Shown here: piece by piece, positions 52,220 through 61,104 of the stretch | How positions within the stretch are numbered: the stretch's first letter is position 1 | Layout of the letters: each line of letters begins with the position of its first letter | Assembly (NCBI RefSeq): GCF_015244745.1 | Contig: NZ_JABCQI010000002.1 | Location: forward strand, 186,001 to 250,000 | Reading direction: 5' to 3' | Source: Gluconobacter cadivus | GTDB taxonomy: Bacteria; Pseudomonadota; Alphaproteobacteria; Acetobacterales; Acetobacteraceae | Length of the DNA stretch: 64,000 nt | Notes under the pieces: generated by a model | Seen by the model: only the letters and a program-made list of their open reading frames with translations | The model's database searches: none | What the model was told of the DNA's origin: nothing | Made by a program: the position numbers and the translations under genes

Positions 52220-54718
52220 TCAGCGCCCCTGCTGGGATTTCGAACGCGGTTTCGGCGGCTCTGCCGTCGCGGGGTCTTCGGGCCAGGCATGGCGGGGATA
52301 ACGGCCCCGCATGTCCCGGCGCATATCGGCCCAGCTTCCCTTCCAGAAGCCTTCCAGATCCGCCGTGATCGCCTGCGGACGCCCGGCTGGGGACAGCAGC
52401 GCGCATTGCAGGGCAAGCTGCCCATCCGCGAGTTCCGGCGTCCGGGCCGTGCCATAAAAGGCCTGCGCGCGGGCGGAAACCGTAGGAACCGCGCCGGTAT
52501 AGTCGATATCGTGCGTGCTGGCCTTCAGGGTCAGACGTGGCGGGAGCTTGCGGTCCAGCGCGGACAGATCGGCATAGTCCAGTCGCGCACGCAGGATGGA
52601 CAGCAGGTCCAGCGCCCTGACCTGCGCGAGCCGGTCACAGCCTGCAAGATACGGCTCCAGCCACTCCAGAGACACCGCCAGACCGCCGTCGGACAGGTCC
52701 GGCAGATGCGGCGCATAGGTCGCGCGGGCATGGGCCACGCGGGCCTGAAACTGACGCCCAGCCTCCGTCCATGTCAGGGCCTGTGCCGGAGTCGCGGCGA
52801 TCTGCTGCATCAGCAGGCTCTGCGCTTCCTCGGGGCTGATCTCGCCGTTGCGGTCACGCAGGACCAACGCCCCCAGACGGAGCCTGCGACGGGCGATGAT
52901 GCGGCCCGAGGTGCCGTCCAGTGTTGTTTCAACCTGCTCGCGGGTCCGGTCCAGAAGGGTCTGAGGCAGGTTTTCAGCGTCCAACGAGGCTGCGAGCGTG
53001 ATTTCCGTTGAGGTCCGTGTATGGAACGCTGCCCCGGCCAGCAATTTTTCGCGCGCCAGCGGATCATTGGCCGAAACGCGGGCACTTCCCCCGCCTGCCA
53101 GACGGAAACGCCCAAGCTCGCCTGCTGCCTGCGCCACACGATCCGGAAACCCCGCCGCCAGCAGCGCGCCCGCATGATCCGGTAAGGGAGTAAGCGGCAC
53201 GTCCCGCTCTCCCATCCGACGCAGGAAGCGTTTGGCGGACTGACGCATATGGAACAGGCTGGCCCGGTCCGCGCGCGGGTCGTCACGCTCGAACAGGGCG
53301 AAGCGTACGCGGATATCGGCTCCCGGCACAGGGCCAGAAGGGCGGTTCGGGCGTGGACGGAGCGGGTCGCGCTCTTCCAGCAGAGCCGCCAGACAGGCTG
53401 CTGTCACGCGCTCCGGCAAGGTCCGGGCCGCGCACAGCATCGCGGCCAGACGCGGATGCGTGCCGAGGGACGCCATGCGTTTGCCAAGCGCCGTAATGCG
53501 GTTGGCGTCATCCAGCGCGCCAAGTTCCCGCAGGAGTTCGCGCCCGCCCGCCAGAACGCCGGAAGGGGGCGTGTCCAACAGCGGCAGGCTGTCCGGAGCT
53601 GTTCCCATGACTTCCTGCCAGGCGGCGGTGATGAGTGCGAAATCCGTCAGATCAGCCACGAGAATTTCCGACGCGTCCTGGGGGCGCAGGCTGCGCTGCG
53701 TCATCTCCGACCACAGGCGGATGGCGATACCCGGAGACTGCCGCCCCGCACGGCCTGCGCGCTGGGTGGCAGTGGCGCGGGAAATCTTCAGCGTTTCCAG
53801 CCGCGACAGGCCCGTATTCGGGTCAAGCCGCGGGGCCCGGCGCAGACCGCCATCCACGACAATCCGCACACCGGAGACAGTGACGGACGTCTCGGCAATG
53901 GACGTGGCCAACACAACGCGGCGCGTGTCTGACGGTGCGATGGCGCGATCCTGATCCTCGGTCGTCTGTTCGCCATGCAGCGGGAAAACGGGGACTGTGC
54001 CGTCCAGCAGCGCCTGCGTGCGGCGGATTTCACCAACACCGGGCAGAAAGGCGAGAATATCGCCGTCTTCTTCCGCAAGAGCCTGACGGATCGCGCGGGC
54101 ACAGGCTTCGGGCAGGTCCCGCATGTGGGGAATGTCGCGGGTATGGCGGATGTCGATGGGGAACTGACGGCCTTCGCTCTCGATCAGCGGGGCGTTCATC
54201 AGCGTCGTGAACGCGCGACCATCCGGCGTGGCCGACATGGCCAGAATCCGCAGATCCGGCCGCATTTCGCGCTGCATGTCCAGACAGAACGCCAGCGCCG
54301 CATCCAGATCGAGCGAGCGTTCATGCACTTCATCGAACAGCACCGCACCCACACCCTCCAGCAGCGGATCAGTCAGCAGACGGCGCAGGAGCAGACCCTC
54401 GGTCACGACTTCGATGCGCGTTCTGGCAGACATGGCGGAATCGGTCCGCGTGCGGAACCCCACGAGGCCGCCCGGCTTCTCGCCCAGCGACGATGCCATG
54501 CGCGAGGCCGCGCCCCGAACCGCCACCCGGCGCGGCTCCACGAGGATCAGGCGCTGCGTGCCGAGCCACGGTGCATCCAGAAGGGCGAGCGGCGTCAGCG
54601 TCGTCTTGCCCGCACCCGGAGGCGCGACGAGAACGGCGTTGGGCTGCGTCTGCAACGTCGCCAGAAGCTCCGGCAGAATCGCCGTGACGGGAAGTTCGGG
54701 AGGAAGAATGAAGGTCAG
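52220..54718 (-). CDS. hrpB: ATP-dependent RNA helicase HrpB, non-AUG start
   Basis: About 832 residues if started at CTG 54718. The family start (LPVTAILPELLATL, like LPVAAVLPELLTAL of E. coli) lies upstream of the first common start codon, a TTG at 54655, and no ATG or GTG is available in frame. GGGGG stands about 7 bases before the CTG. Walker A is APPGAGKTT, the DEVH box is FDEVHERSLD, and motif VI is QRAGRAGR. The C-terminal HrpB domain is complete and ends with an Arg/Lys/Ser tail. It is a DEAH helicase of unclear substrate; start choice is an inference. Confidence 0.88.
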   Translation of the reverse strand: MTFILPPELPVTAILPELLATLQTQPNAVLVAPPGAGKTTLTPLALLDAPWLGTQRLILVEPRRVAVRGAASRMASSLGEKPGGLVGFRTRTDSAMSARTRIEVVTEGLLLRRLLTDPLLEGVGAVLFDEVHERSLDLDAALAFCLDMQREMRPDLRILAMSATPDGRAFTTLMNAPLIESEGRQFPIDIRHTRDIPHMRDLPEACARAIRQALAEEDGDILAFLPGVGEIRRTQALLDGTVPVFPLHGEQTTEDQDRAIAPSDTRRVVLATSIAETSVTVSGVRIVVDGGLRRAPRLDPNTGLSRLETLKISRATATQRAGRAGRQSPGIAIRLWSEMTQRSLRPQDASEILVADLTDFALITAAWQEVMGTAPDSLPLLDTPPSGVLAGGRELLRELGALDDANRITALGKRMASLGTHPRLAAMLCAARTLPERVTAACLAALLEERDPLRPRPNRPSGPVPGADIRVRFALFERDDPRADRASLFHMRQSAKRFLRRMGERDVPLTPLPDHAGALLAAGFPDRVAQAAGELGRFRLAGGGSARVSANDPLAREKLLAGAAFHTRTSTEITLAASLDAENLPQTLLDRTREQVETTLDGTSGRIIARRRLRLGALVLRDRNGEISPEEAQSLLMQQIAATPAQALTWTEAGRQFQARVAHARATYAPHLPDLSDGGLAVSLEWLEPYLAGCDRLAQVRALDLLSILRARLDYADLSALDRKLPPRLTLKASTHDIDYTGAVPTVSARAQAFYGTARTPELADGQLALQCALLSPAGRPQAITADLEGFWKGSWADMRRDMRGRYPRHAWPEDPATAEPPKPRSKSQQGR

Positions 54719-54758
54719 AACGCAGCCCCCGCACCGGCAACACCAGCCAGCAGTTTAA

Positions 54759-54834
54759 AAGTTTTTGGTGAAGCTTTTTTCAAAAAGCTTCAACGCTCTC
54801 CGCCTTTTTGAAAAAAGGCGGAACCCAAAAACTT
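54759..54834. repeat. 76-bp three-armed palindromic element
   Basis: Outer arms AAGTTTTTGG (54759-54768) and CCAAAAACTT (54825-54834) pair. Inside are two further hairpins: 54770-54791, whose arms are GAAGC plus a T-run and an A-run plus GCTTC, and 54800-54821, with CCGCC plus a T-run and an A-run plus GGCGG. Together they form a three-way junction. It lies between hrpB and the nitroreductase gene. From memory, similar elements recur in acetic acid bacterial genomes, which suggests a small dispersed repeat. Its T-runs could also end transcripts. Confidence 0.8.
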
Positions 54835-54847
54835 CTCTCTGTATTTT

Positions 54848-55678
54848 TTACCGCAACGGGAAGCCAAGTTTGTGCAGCACCGTGCGCATGACGTGCCGTC
54901 CGCTCAGGCCCTTGAAGCTGTCCACACGTTTGGCGACCGTTTCCGACCAGGCGCGCGACGTCAGGCCCTGTTCTTTCTGGTAGTCGTCCGCGATCCGGTC
55001 ATAGGCCGCGATGCCTGCGGGTTCGTTTTCAGTGCTGTAGCGCTCGCGATGCAGGACCACGTCCTGACCCAGACGCGGTTTGTGGCCGTTCTGGGCTGCG
55101 GGATCGGGTTGCCCGACACACAGCCCCACAACCGCAACAGACCGCGGCGGCAGGGACAGGAGGCGTGCCACTTCTTCGGGATGGTTCCGCAGGCCGCCGA
55201 TATAGACCGTGCCCAGCCCAAGGGATTCGAACGCGGTCACGGCATTCTGGGCAGCAATACCGGTATCGAGCGTCGCCATGAGGAAGATTTCTTCATAGTC
55301 GAGCGCCTCGTGTCCCGTCCCTGCCCGCTCCGCGATCCGCTCCAGCCGGGACAGATCCACGATCCATGCGAGAAACAGAGGCGCAACTTCGATATGCTTC
55401 TGGCCGCCACACAGTTCGGCGAGTCTGGCCCGCGTCTCCGGGTTTTCGACGGCTACGACGGACCAGACCTGAAGATTGCTGGAGGTCGCAGCCGAGGACG
55501 CCGCCGCAATCCCGGCCTCCAGCGTGCCTTCAGGCAGGGCATCCGGCAGATAGGCCCGGACCGAATGGTGCGACAGCAGCAGGTCGAGCACCGCATTGTC
55601 CGGCAGGGTTTCCGGCGGCGGCGTGCGGTACCGTGTCTGCCACAGTGCGGAAATCCGTTCGGAAGAGGTGCCCGACAT
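54848..55678 (-). CDS. Nitroreductase family NAD(P)H oxidoreductase (NfsA-like)
   Basis: 276 residues. SHHSVRAYLPDALPEGTLE is the FMN phosphate-binding start of the family, followed by SAATSSNLQVWSVV. The mid region has NAVTAFESLGLGTVYIGGLR. The C-terminal extension (about 215-276) and the longer chain match the NfsA/FRP subgroup that uses NADPH to reduce nitro compounds, quinones or flavins. It starts 22 bases after the apt stop, possibly in one transcript. Confidence 0.88.
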   Translation of the reverse strand: MSGTSSERISALWQTRYRTPPPETLPDNAVLDLLLSHHSVRAYLPDALPEGTLEAGIAAASSAATSSNLQVWSVVAVENPETRARLAELCGGQKHIEVAPLFLAWIVDLSRLERIAERAGTGHEALDYEEIFLMATLDTGIAAQNAVTAFESLGLGTVYIGGLRNHPEEVARLLSLPPRSVAVVGLCVGQPDPAAQNGHKPRLGQDVVLHRERYSTENEPAGIAAYDRIADDYQKEQGLTSRAWSETVAKRVDSFKGLSGRHVMRTVLHKLGFPLR

Positions 55679-55700
55679 ATCGTGTCCCTTATTCGTCGCC

Positions 55701-56240
55701 TTACTCGTCGTACGTCATCAGAGCGTTCAGCGGAACGTCCAGTTTGTCACGGCCTTTCAGATCCGCAAGCTCGATCAGCACGGATGCACCCACGACTTCC
55801 GCGCCCACCTTGCGCAGCAGATCGATAGAGGCAGCGAGCGTGCCGCCCGTCGCCAGAAGATCGTCCAGCACCACGACGCGCTGGCCCGGCTTGATGGCGT
55901 CTGCCTGAATGTGCAGCTCATCCTCGCCATATTCGAGGCCGTATTTCAGGGAAATGGTCTTGCCCGGCAGCTTGCCCGGCTTACGCAGCATCGTGAAGCC
56001 ACAGCCCAGACGCAGCGCGAGCGGAGCAGCAGTCAGGAAGCCGCGGCTCTCGATTCCGGCCAGCATATCGGGCTGCCACGCGGCGATCGCACGGGCCAGA
56101 CGCGCGGTGGCGACCTGCCAGGCGTCGGGCGAGCGGATCAGCGTCGAGATGTCATAGAACAGGATGCCCGGCTTCGGAAAATCCGGAATTTCGCGGATGT
56201 AACTCTTGAGATCGAGCGGCTGGGGATCCTGAAACGACAT
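55701..56240 (-). CDS. apt: Adenine phosphoribosyltransferase
   Basis: 179 residues, normal size. The PRPP-binding motif is [16 protein letters not shown]. Family segments are [18 protein letters not shown] and [18 protein letters not shown]. It salvages adenine to AMP. It lies upstream of the nitroreductase gene on the same strand. Confidence 0.96.
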   Translation of the reverse strand: MSFQDPQPLDLKSYIREIPDFPKPGILFYDISTLIRSPDAWQVATARLARAIAAWQPDMLAGIESRGFLTAAPLALRLGCGFTMLRKPGKLPGKTISLKYGLEYGEDELHIQADAIKPGQRVVVLDDLLATGGTLAASIDLLRKVGAEVVGASVLIELADLKGRDKLDVPLNALMTYDE

Positions 56241-56317
56241 GGTGGCACGGCTTTCATCTGGTCATGGCAAACAGCGCGGCATGTAGGGGAGTCTCCCCCC
56301 CAACTCAAGTCCCGGGC

Positions 56318-56668
56318 TCAAGTCCGGATCACGGCTGCCGCCTGTTCGATGGCGGCCAGAAGCCCGGCCCTGCGGAACGGTTTGGGCAGAACAGCCATAC
56401 CATGCGGAGCAGTATCGCGGTCTTCATAATCGCCGGACATGAGCACGACGGCCATCTGCGGATGACGCTCGCGCAGCAGATGCGCGATCTCCAGCCCGTT
56501 ATGCGATCCCGGCAGGTTGAGATCCGTCACCAGAAGATCAGGGGCGTCCTCCCCCTCCAGCGCGGCCTCCCCGTCCAGCACATGCCGGACACTCCAGCCC
56601 TCCCGCTGGAGAACCGTCTCGACCACCAGCGCAATGGCGGCATCATCTTCGACAAGCAGAGCTTTCAT
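56318..56668 (-). CDS. Single-domain response regulator
   Basis: 116 residues from the ATG at 56668; a longer frame overlaps the exporter gene upstream. It is a lone receiver: MKALLVEDDAAIALVV, phospho-Asp in LLVTDLNLPGSHNG, then VVLMSGDYED and Lys in VLPKPFRR. There is no output domain. FixJ/CpdR-like lone receivers pass phosphate or bind a partner. It follows the Bcr/CflA exporter by 13 bases. No kinase is adjacent. Confidence 0.85.
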   Translation of the reverse strand: MKALLVEDDAAIALVVETVLQREGWSVRHVLDGEAALEGEDAPDLLVTDLNLPGSHNGLEIAHLLRERHPQMAVVLMSGDYEDRDTAPHGMAVLPKPFRRAGLLAAIEQAAAVIRT

Positions 56669-56681
56669 GACGGATGTTTCC

Positions 56682-57968
56682 TTAGGAATGGCGCGGAGGT
56701 TCTGCAATGACCGGCAGGCGGGGCCGCAGCAGGGCGAAGCCCATGGCAGCAACGAAAGCAAACGCCATGAAAAGCGCCATCGGAACGGCCGTCCCGGACG
56801 GCATCAGCCCGAACAGCGCGCTCGCCACGGCACCGAAAAGATACTGCATCGTGCCCGCCAATGCCGAGGCCGAACCGGCGCGATCGGATTGTTCGGACAG
56901 CGCGCCGACCATGGAGTTCGGTCCGATAACGCCCGTGGGCGCCATGGTGATGACGAGGGCAATAATGAGCGGCCACAGGAACATCGCCTTGATATGCCCC
57001 TGCGGATCGAGATCGTAGTTCGACACCAGCGCCAGAAGCAGCAGGACCGCACAGCCCGCCAGACTGACACCCAGCGCGGAAAACAGCATCCTGCCCGTAC
57101 TGACGCGCCCCACAAGCTGCCCGTTAAGAGCAGACGCGCCGATCATGCAGATCGCGAACAGCCCGAACAGCATGCCGTAATGGAACGGCGACATCCCGAA
57201 CACGTCCTCGAACAGCATGGGCGCTGCGGTGAGGTAGGTGAAGGTTACGAAGCCCAGAAAACTCCAGACCAGACCATTCGTGATGAAGCTGCGCGTCCGC
57301 AAAATATAGGTGTAGCGTTCGATGATGGAGATGGGTCGCAGATCGCGACGGTCCTGCGGAGCGAGCGTTTCTGGAAAGACCGTCATCAGCAAAAGGGTAC
57401 AGAGCCCGCCATAAACGGCCGTGGCCCAGAAGATCATGCGCCAGTCCACAAATTTCAGCGCAAAACCGCCCAGCATGGGCGCGAGGATCGGCACGGTCCC
57501 CTGAATGACAATCAGGCGGGACATCATTTTCGACGACTCGTCCCCTTCCGTCAGGTCGCGGATACACGCATTCGGCACCACGAGCCCGGCGGACGCCATG
57601 ATGGCGGAAAAGACGCGGCAGATGCACAGAAACGTCATGCTCGGCGCCATCGCGCAGCCGATTTCGCCAAGCGTATAGCCCAGCATCCCGATCAGCAGCG
57701 GCCAGCGACGACCAAAGCGGTCGGAGATCGGGCCGATGCTGATCTGCCCGATGGCCAGCCCGATCACCCAGGCCGCCATCGTCGCACTGCCCGCACCGGG
57801 TGAGGTGTGAAGCTGGCGCTCCATTTCGGGGAGAGCCGGCAGATAGACATCCGTCGAGACCGGCCCGACAGCCGTGAAAATTCCCAGCAGAACCGGAAGC
57901 CATGCGGGCAGGGAATCTCCCCGTCTGAATCTCATGGTCTGGTCTGTCATGCGCGTCTGCCTGTTCAC
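56682..57968 (-). CDS. Bcr/CflA-type MFS drug exporter
   Basis: 428 residues, 12 helices. The pattern GPVSTDVYLPALPEMERQL at helix 1 and GQISIGPISDRFGRRWPLL at loop 2-3 is typical of the Bcr/CflA subfamily. MASAGLVVPNACIRDLTEG lies near helix 5. It should export drugs or small metabolites with protons. The lone receiver gene follows directly; the VTT gene ends 33 bases upstream. Confidence 0.88.
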   Translation of the reverse strand: MNRQTRMTDQTMRFRRGDSLPAWLPVLLGIFTAVGPVSTDVYLPALPEMERQLHTSPGAGSATMAAWVIGLAIGQISIGPISDRFGRRWPLLIGMLGYTLGEIGCAMAPSMTFLCICRVFSAIMASAGLVVPNACIRDLTEGDESSKMMSRLIVIQGTVPILAPMLGGFALKFVDWRMIFWATAVYGGLCTLLLMTVFPETLAPQDRRDLRPISIIERYTYILRTRSFITNGLVWSFLGFVTFTYLTAAPMLFEDVFGMSPFHYGMLFGLFAICMIGASALNGQLVGRVSTGRMLFSALGVSLAGCAVLLLLALVSNYDLDPQGHIKAMFLWPLIIALVITMAPTGVIGPNSMVGALSEQSDRAGSASALAGTMQYLFGAVASALFGLMPSGTAVPMALFMAFAFVAAMGFALLRPRLPVIAEPPRHS

Positions 57969-58001
57969 TTCAGGTTGCGGATTGATGGTCTGATGGCGTG
58001 G

Positions 58002-58712
58002 TCAGGGGACGTCCCGTTCCCGTGTATCCTGTCCTCGGCCATGCTGACGCAGCAGGACAGCGCCCAGCACACCCGACACGACGAACAGGATTCCCGCAAG
58101 CCCCAACTGAAGGACATGCCCGATCCGCGTCCCGGATCCGACCAGAACGAAAATCAGCGTCTGCGGCAATCCGCCCAGAAAGGTCGCGACCGAGAACGGC
58201 AGCAGCGGCAGTTCAAACAGCCCAGCCGCCGTCGAAACCAGCAGGGCGGACCCCACAGGCATCAGCCGCAGTGTCAGCACCGCCCGGAAAGGCTTTGCGT
58301 GGAGCGTGCGGGCTAGAGCGGCATAATCCGCTTCCAGCCTGTCATGCAGCCGCGCCCGGAACGCAGCAGGGGCCAGAAGCCGCGCCCAGCCATACGCCAG
58401 AACCGCCCCCAGCATATAGGCCACAGAACACAGGACAAGCCCGCCCCATAATCCAAAGGCCAGCCCCGCCGCCACGCACAGCGCCTGACGCGGTAGACCG
58501 CACGCGCTGTAGGGCACGGCCAATAGCAGGAACCACAGCGGCGCGCCCGGCGTCTCATGCCAGTGCGGAGCGTTTTCCAGCAGATGATGGATGAACGGCA
58601 GCCGCTGGAGTGCTGCCACCAGCACCAGCATCGCGCCGATCGTCAGCGCGGCACGCCACGGCACGATCTGCCGCAATGTGCGGCGCAGGTCCGGATCGGG
58701 GGGGAGAGACAT
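58002..58712 (-). CDS. VTT (TVP38/TMEM64 family) membrane protein
   Basis: 236 residues from the ATG at 58712; a longer frame (to 58817) has no matching family sequence. Six or so membrane segments; the SNARE-associated/VTT core is RQALCVAAGLAFGLWGGLVL and RLMPVGSALLVSTAAGLFEL, then ATFLGGLPQTLIFVLVGSG. This is the DedA-related fold, thought to move lipids. It diverges from the PadR gene, and the PadR operator-like repeats at 58853-58888 lie between them. Confidence 0.78.
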   Translation of the reverse strand: MSLPPDPDLRRTLRQIVPWRAALTIGAMLVLVAALQRLPFIHHLLENAPHWHETPGAPLWFLLLAVPYSACGLPRQALCVAAGLAFGLWGGLVLCSVAYMLGAVLAYGWARLLAPAAFRARLHDRLEADYAALARTLHAKPFRAVLTLRLMPVGSALLVSTAAGLFELPLLPFSVATFLGGLPQTLIFVLVGSGTRIGHVLQLGLAGILFVVSGVLGAVLLRQHGRGQDTRERDVP

Positions 58713-58852
58713 CGGGCTACCCATTCCTGCCCGATACCAGCAGCAGGCCGCCGCGGCTATGGGCCGGACCGTAAACACGTGTTCATGCTGGCGCACCCAC
58801 CGTTGAAGAATGGGCATCCGAAAAAATCATCCGGCCACATTTTCCTCTTGAA

Positions 58853-58888
58853 GATATATCGTAAGATACTATATCGTTCGATATATCG
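58853..58888. promoter_or_regulatory. PadR-type operator, AT-rich repeats
   Basis: GATATATCG occurs twice (58853-58861 and 58880-58888), 27 bases apart. Between them TATATCGTTCGATATA (58870-58885) is a perfect 16-bp palindrome, and CGATATATCG (58879-58888) is another. The cluster ends 5 bases before the AGGAG of the padR gene. PadR repressors bind such AT-rich palindromes, so autoregulation is likely, possibly with control of the divergent VTT gene. Confidence 0.7.
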
Positions 58889-58902
58889 AATAGGAGAACA
58901 TC

Positions 58903-59706
58903 ATGTTCAGACGTAAAATGGATTTTTTCAACACGGACCGTCATGGCCATCATCAGCGTGGGGGTTTCTTCGGCAGGGGCCGCCCCGTCGCGGAAGGCGA
59001 CGACCAGAAAGATGGGCGCAAGAGTGAAGGCCGGGGCGGCGAACGGCCCAATGAAAGACGGGGTGGTCGTCACTGGGGCATGGATGGCTTCGGACACCGG
59101 CATGGTGGACGTGGCGGCATGGGAGGCGGACGTTTTGGCGGGCGCTTCGGAAGAGGCTTTGGCGGCGATCTCGGCGGTGAAGACTTCACACGCGGTCGCA
59201 AGCTGACGGCCGATGAGCTTCAGCTCGTCATTCTCGCTTTGCTCGCAGAAGCCCCGGCCCATGGCTATGAGCTGATCCGGCGCCTCGAAGAGCGGTCGGG
59301 CGGATTCTACAAGCCCAGCCCCGGCGTGATCTACCCCTCCCTTACCTATCTTGAGGAAGCCGGCCTCGCCGCCGTCACACAGGAAGGCAACCGCAAGCTC
59401 TACAGCCTGACGGACGAGGGAAAAGACCACCACGAGGCTCGCAGTGAGGAAGCAGCCCGCATCCTCGACGTCCTGAGCCGTATCGGTGCCCGTATGGCGG
59501 ATGTCCGCGAGGCTTTCACTGGCGTCAACGACCTTGATCCCACACTGGGGCAGGCTTTTCACGATGCGCGTTTTGCCCTGAAATCCGCTCTGAAATCCCG
59601 CCGAGGCGCGGGTGCAGACGAACTGCGGCGGATCGTGGCGATCCTCAACCGTGCGGCAGCAGAGATCGCAAACCCTGCTTCCGATCAAAAGACATCGGAC
59701 GAATAA
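58903..59706 (+). CDS. PadR-family regulator with Gly/His-rich N-terminus (YqjI-like)
   Basis: 267 residues. AGGAG at 58893-58897. Residues 1-96 are Gly, Arg and His rich and probably unstructured (HGHHQRGG, GFGHRHGGRGG). The PadR winged helix covers about 98-175 (VILALLAEAPAHGYELIRRL, PSPGVIYPSLTYLEE). A C-terminal helical dimer domain follows. E. coli YqjI has the same layout and uses its N-terminus to bind nickel in control of the ferric reductase YqjH. No reductase gene is next to it here. The repeats upstream suggest autoregulation. Confidence 0.87.
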   Translation: MFRRKMDFFNTDRHGHHQRGGFFGRGRPVAEGDDQKDGRKSEGRGGERPNERRGGRHWGMDGFGHRHGGRGGMGGGRFGGRFGRGFGGDLGGEDFTRGRKLTADELQLVILALLAEAPAHGYELIRRLEERSGGFYKPSPGVIYPSLTYLEEAGLAAVTQEGNRKLYSLTDEGKDHHEARSEEAARILDVLSRIGARMADVREAFTGVNDLDPTLGQAFHDARFALKSALKSRRGAGADELRRIVAILNRAAAEIANPASDQKTSDE

Positions 59707-59757
59707 GGCAGGACGCGCCTCTCCCAACGCCTGCACCGATGCCGTAAAGGATGGTCC

Positions 59758-60135
59758 ATGATCGTTCAGGACCATCCCAATTTCTGCAACATGCCCGAGG
59801 ACATGCGTTATTACCGGCCGGAGCAGTTCGAGGCGGGATTCATCGAAAAATCGATGGTGTTCCTGCTACCGGAACGGCTGAGGAAGTTCCGGCGCAACCT
59901 GTGGCATGTCCGACGCAATCCCGGCGACGATGCGGTCTATATGCCGCTGTTCCGCGTCAACTGCGTCCTGCCGTCGGAACCTGCACCCATCGGGCTTCAG
60001 GGACCGTTCGACGTCTATCCCTTCTATACCCGCACCACAAAAACCCGCAGCCGCGAGCTGGATTATTACGTCCTGTTCGTCTTCCGGGACCGCATGTCGT
60101 GGATGCGCTGCAAGGCGCTGCTCGAAAAGCCCTGA
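59758..60135 (+). CDS. Uncharacterised protein downstream of padR
   Basis: 125 residues; AAAGGA precedes the ATG at 59758. No signal peptide or membrane segment. Rich in Arg, Tyr and Phe: MPEDMRYYRPEQFEAGF, LRKFRRNLWHVRRNPGDD, and PFDVYPFYTRTTKTRSREL. It is not a family I recognise. It follows the PadR gene by 51 bases on the same strand and may be controlled by it. Confidence 0.62.
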   Translation: MIVQDHPNFCNMPEDMRYYRPEQFEAGFIEKSMVFLLPERLRKFRRNLWHVRRNPGDDAVYMPLFRVNCVLPSEPAPIGLQGPFDVYPFYTRTTKTRSRELDYYVLFVFRDRMSWMRCKALLEKP

Positions 60136-60216
60136 CCCTCACGCAGCTTTGCCTTTGCGGACAGGCTCCGGCGGGTCAATGATGCACCATTCTCAACCAC
60201 CACAAGGCTCTCCGCC

Positions 60217-60510
60217 ATGCCCAAGACCCTTTACGCCACGCTCAAGGCCCTTCCCGGACAGCGCGAAACCCTGCGCGGCCTGCTGACGGCACTGGCAAAA
60301 GACGTCCGCGCCGAACCCGGCTGCGAACGTTTCAAGGTCTATACGCTCGCCTCAGACCCCGACCTGTTCCATGTGGAAGAAACCTACCGGGACGACGCGG
60401 CCTTTGCCGCCCATATGGCCACCGAGCACGGTAAGGTCTTCAACCAGACGATCACGCCGCTGGTTGAAGGCGGCGGATCAGAGGTTGTGTTTCTGGACGC
60501 GGTGATCTGA
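60217..60510 (+). CDS. Antibiotic biosynthesis monooxygenase (ABM) family protein
   Basis: 97 residues. A dimeric alpha-beta barrel fold: LYATLKALPGQRETLRGLL, then DVRAEPGCERFKVYT, then VEETYRDDAAFAAHMAT. This is the YgiN-type quinol monooxygenase pattern. Such proteins are cofactor-free and act on quinols or reactive small molecules. It stands 80 bases after the unknown gene, on the same strand. Confidence 0.85.
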   Translation: MPKTLYATLKALPGQRETLRGLLTALAKDVRAEPGCERFKVYTLASDPDLFHVEETYRDDAAFAAHMATEHGKVFNQTITPLVEGGGSEVVFLDAVI

Positions 60511-60513
60511 CCG

Positions 60514-61026
60514 CTATTTCAGATACAGATAGAACGGGATGAACCCGAAAATCGCCCAGGCGATCATGAAAATGAACGGGGCCTGATGGGCGAACAGGGC
60601 CCCGCGCTGGGCGCGGCGCATCATGTCGCGGGTCTCGTCCTCGTTCGGAGCCAATGTAAAATCGGTCAGCCCCGGGCTCCGGGTGTGGAGATGGCGCTGC
60701 TTGCCCTCCCATTTTCCGATCGCGGCATAAGCCGCTCGGATGCCCGGCAGCGCCATCAGCGCCAGCACGAATCCCAGTAGCGAAAACAGGGGCGGCAGCA
60801 GAAGCACCATGCTGTCGCCCCATCGTTTTGTGGAGCCGGTCATGGCCGTCGCATAGGCGATGACCAGAAACGCCTGCGACCCCAGAAGGGCCTGAAGACG
60901 ACCGTTCACGACTTCGGTCTCAAACCGGATTTCCGAGCGGTAAAAAGCCAGAAGCTCGTTATCGGTCGGATGCCCCTGCGCGACGATCTGGCTGGTATCG
61001 GGGGACGGTGATGCGGTGTCGTCCAT
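60514..61026 (-). CDS. Uncharacterised membrane protein
   Basis: 170 residues. A hydrophilic start (TDNELLAFYRSEIRFETEVVNGRLQ) is followed by membrane segments near 47-65, 73-95 and 148-167 (LLLPPLFSLLGFVLALMAL, PFIFMIAWAIFGFIPFYLYL), with a basic loop between. I do not recognise a family. It ends 3 bases after the ABM gene on the opposite strand. Confidence 0.6.
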   Translation of the reverse strand: MDDTASPSPDTSQIVAQGHPTDNELLAFYRSEIRFETEVVNGRLQALLGSQAFLVIAYATAMTGSTKRWGDSMVLLLPPLFSLLGFVLALMALPGIRAAYAAIGKWEGKQRHLHTRSPGLTDFTLAPNEDETRDMMRRAQRGALFAHQAPFIFMIAWAIFGFIPFYLYLK

Positions 61027-61104
61027 CGGGACCTTCGTAATATTCTCGGTCTCCGATAGCGCCCCAGAGATGTCTCAAGTTCCGCAATTTCCAGGCAGGT
61101 CGCC

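Noticed and set aside
56517-57803. 428-residue open frame opposite the Bcr/CflA exporter
   Set aside because: The exporter frame has all expected helices and motifs; the antisense is charged and repetitive.
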